The position numbers and the translations under genes were made by a program. From NCBI GenBank assembly GCA_027005175.1, contig JALTMC010000491.1, positions 1-15,188 of the forward strand: DNA of 15,188 bases, in the 5' to 3' direction. This document shows, in pieces, positions 14,761 through 15,188 of the stretch (its first letter is position 1; each line of letters starts with the position of its first letter). This DNA is from Myxococcales bacterium. GTDB taxonomy: Bacteria > Myxococcota_C > UBA6777. Below the pieces are notes generated by a model that worked only from the letters and a program-made list of their open reading frames with translations, had not been told where the DNA came from and did no database searches.

Positions 14761-15188
14761 TTAGATCGTGGAAGAGTGGGTGCGCTTTGTCGCGGGACTC
14801 GGGGCCATCTCTACACGATTGCGCCCCTTGTTTTTGGCCGCGTAAAGGGCTTTGTCAGCGCGTTGTAAGGCTGTGTCAAGGTCGGGGTCTTCCGGTTGAA
14901 GCATGGCGACTCCAAAACTTGCTGTCACATGTAGCTCTTTGTTGTCGAACAAGATGATCGTTTCAGCGAGCACATGCCTGATGCGTTCGGCAAGTTGGTA
15001 GGCAGAGGCGCACTCTGTTTCTGGAAGGATAATGGCGAACTCTTCCCCTCCAATTCGACCGAGGGTGTCTACGGTTCTGATCTGGTTTTGACAGATCGTT
15101 GCAGCTTTGCGTAAGACCTGATCTCCTGCGGCGTGTCCGTATGTATCGTTGATCTGTTTGAAGTAGTCCAGATCGAGTTGTATCAGGG
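14761..15188 (-). CDS. Diguanylate cyclase (GGDEF domain), C-terminal part, cut by the window edge
   Basis: Makes the second messenger cyclic di-GMP from two GTP. Only the last 142 codons are in the window; the start and any sensor domain lie beyond 15188. Reading from the edge, the typical LDLDYFKQINDTYGHAAGD, which supplies metal and substrate contacts, is followed by RTVDTLGRIGGEEF. GGEEF is the active-site motif in its active form. RTVD stands exactly five residues before it, the expected place of the RxxD inhibitory site for product feedback. The domain finishes with ASFGVAML, DTALQRADKALYAAKNKGRN and a short tail. It converges with the membrane-anchored gene across a 60-base gap; I see no clear terminator there. 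Confidence 0.93.
   Translation of the reverse strand, partial: LIQLDLDYFKQINDTYGHAAGDQVLRKAATICQNQIRTVDTLGRIGGEEFAIILPETECASAYQLAERIRHVLAETIILFDNKELHVTASFGVAMLQPEDPDLDTALQRADKALYAAKNKGRNRVEMAPSPATKRTHSSTI

Overview
The window looks like chromosomal DNA of a Gram-negative bacterium of intermediate GC content (roughly half, judged by eye). The glycyl-tRNA synthetase is the separate alpha/beta (GlyQ/GlyS) type. There are three predicted lipoproteins, two of them combining YVTN-like beta-propeller repeats with Cys-rich 'CxxDxDC' modules. This style of secreted protein is common in Myxococcota and related former Deltaproteobacteria, so such a lineage is my best guess. It rests on protein style only, not on a marker-gene comparison.

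Layout, left to right. 279-3440 (+) is uvrA, the nucleotide excision repair ATPase, with an unusual ~100-residue lysine-rich C-terminal tail built from 36-bp repeats. 3441-3763 is a repeat-rich stretch between convergent genes that carries decayed copies of the end of the next gene. 3764-5224 (-) is a lipoprotein with 72 cysteines and a seven-unit 18-bp repeat encoding a Thr/Asn/Gly linker. 5225-5681 is non-coding and holds a good promoter for that lipoprotein, a direct repeat, a perfect inverted repeat and a 21-bp tandem repeat. 5682-5984 (-) is yhbY, a ribosome-assembly RNA-binding protein. 6000-8048 and 8056-9792 (-) are two beta-propeller lipoproteins in a tight, probably co-translated pair running into yhbY. 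9972-13078 (-) is the overlapping pair glyQ-glyS, with a strong sigma70-type promoter and a ~137-nt leader. 13405-14700 (+) is an unrecognised membrane-anchored protein transcribed divergently from glyQ. 14761-15188 (-) is the C-terminal part of a diguanylate cyclase that runs off the right edge.

The housekeeping genes (uvrA, glyQS, yhbY) cover repair, translation and ribosome assembly; the lipoproteins are probably envelope or surface proteins of unknown function. The most distinctive signal is that short tandem repeats, all with unit lengths that are multiples of three, sit in or beside several genes. They build a basic tail on UvrA, a linker in the Cys-rich lipoprotein, and a basic heptad tract that follows the yhbY stop codon in frame. 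A further degenerate repeat follows the Cys-rich lipoprotein stop in frame. I see no CRISPR array, insertion sequence, tRNA, rRNA, prophage or recognised defence system.
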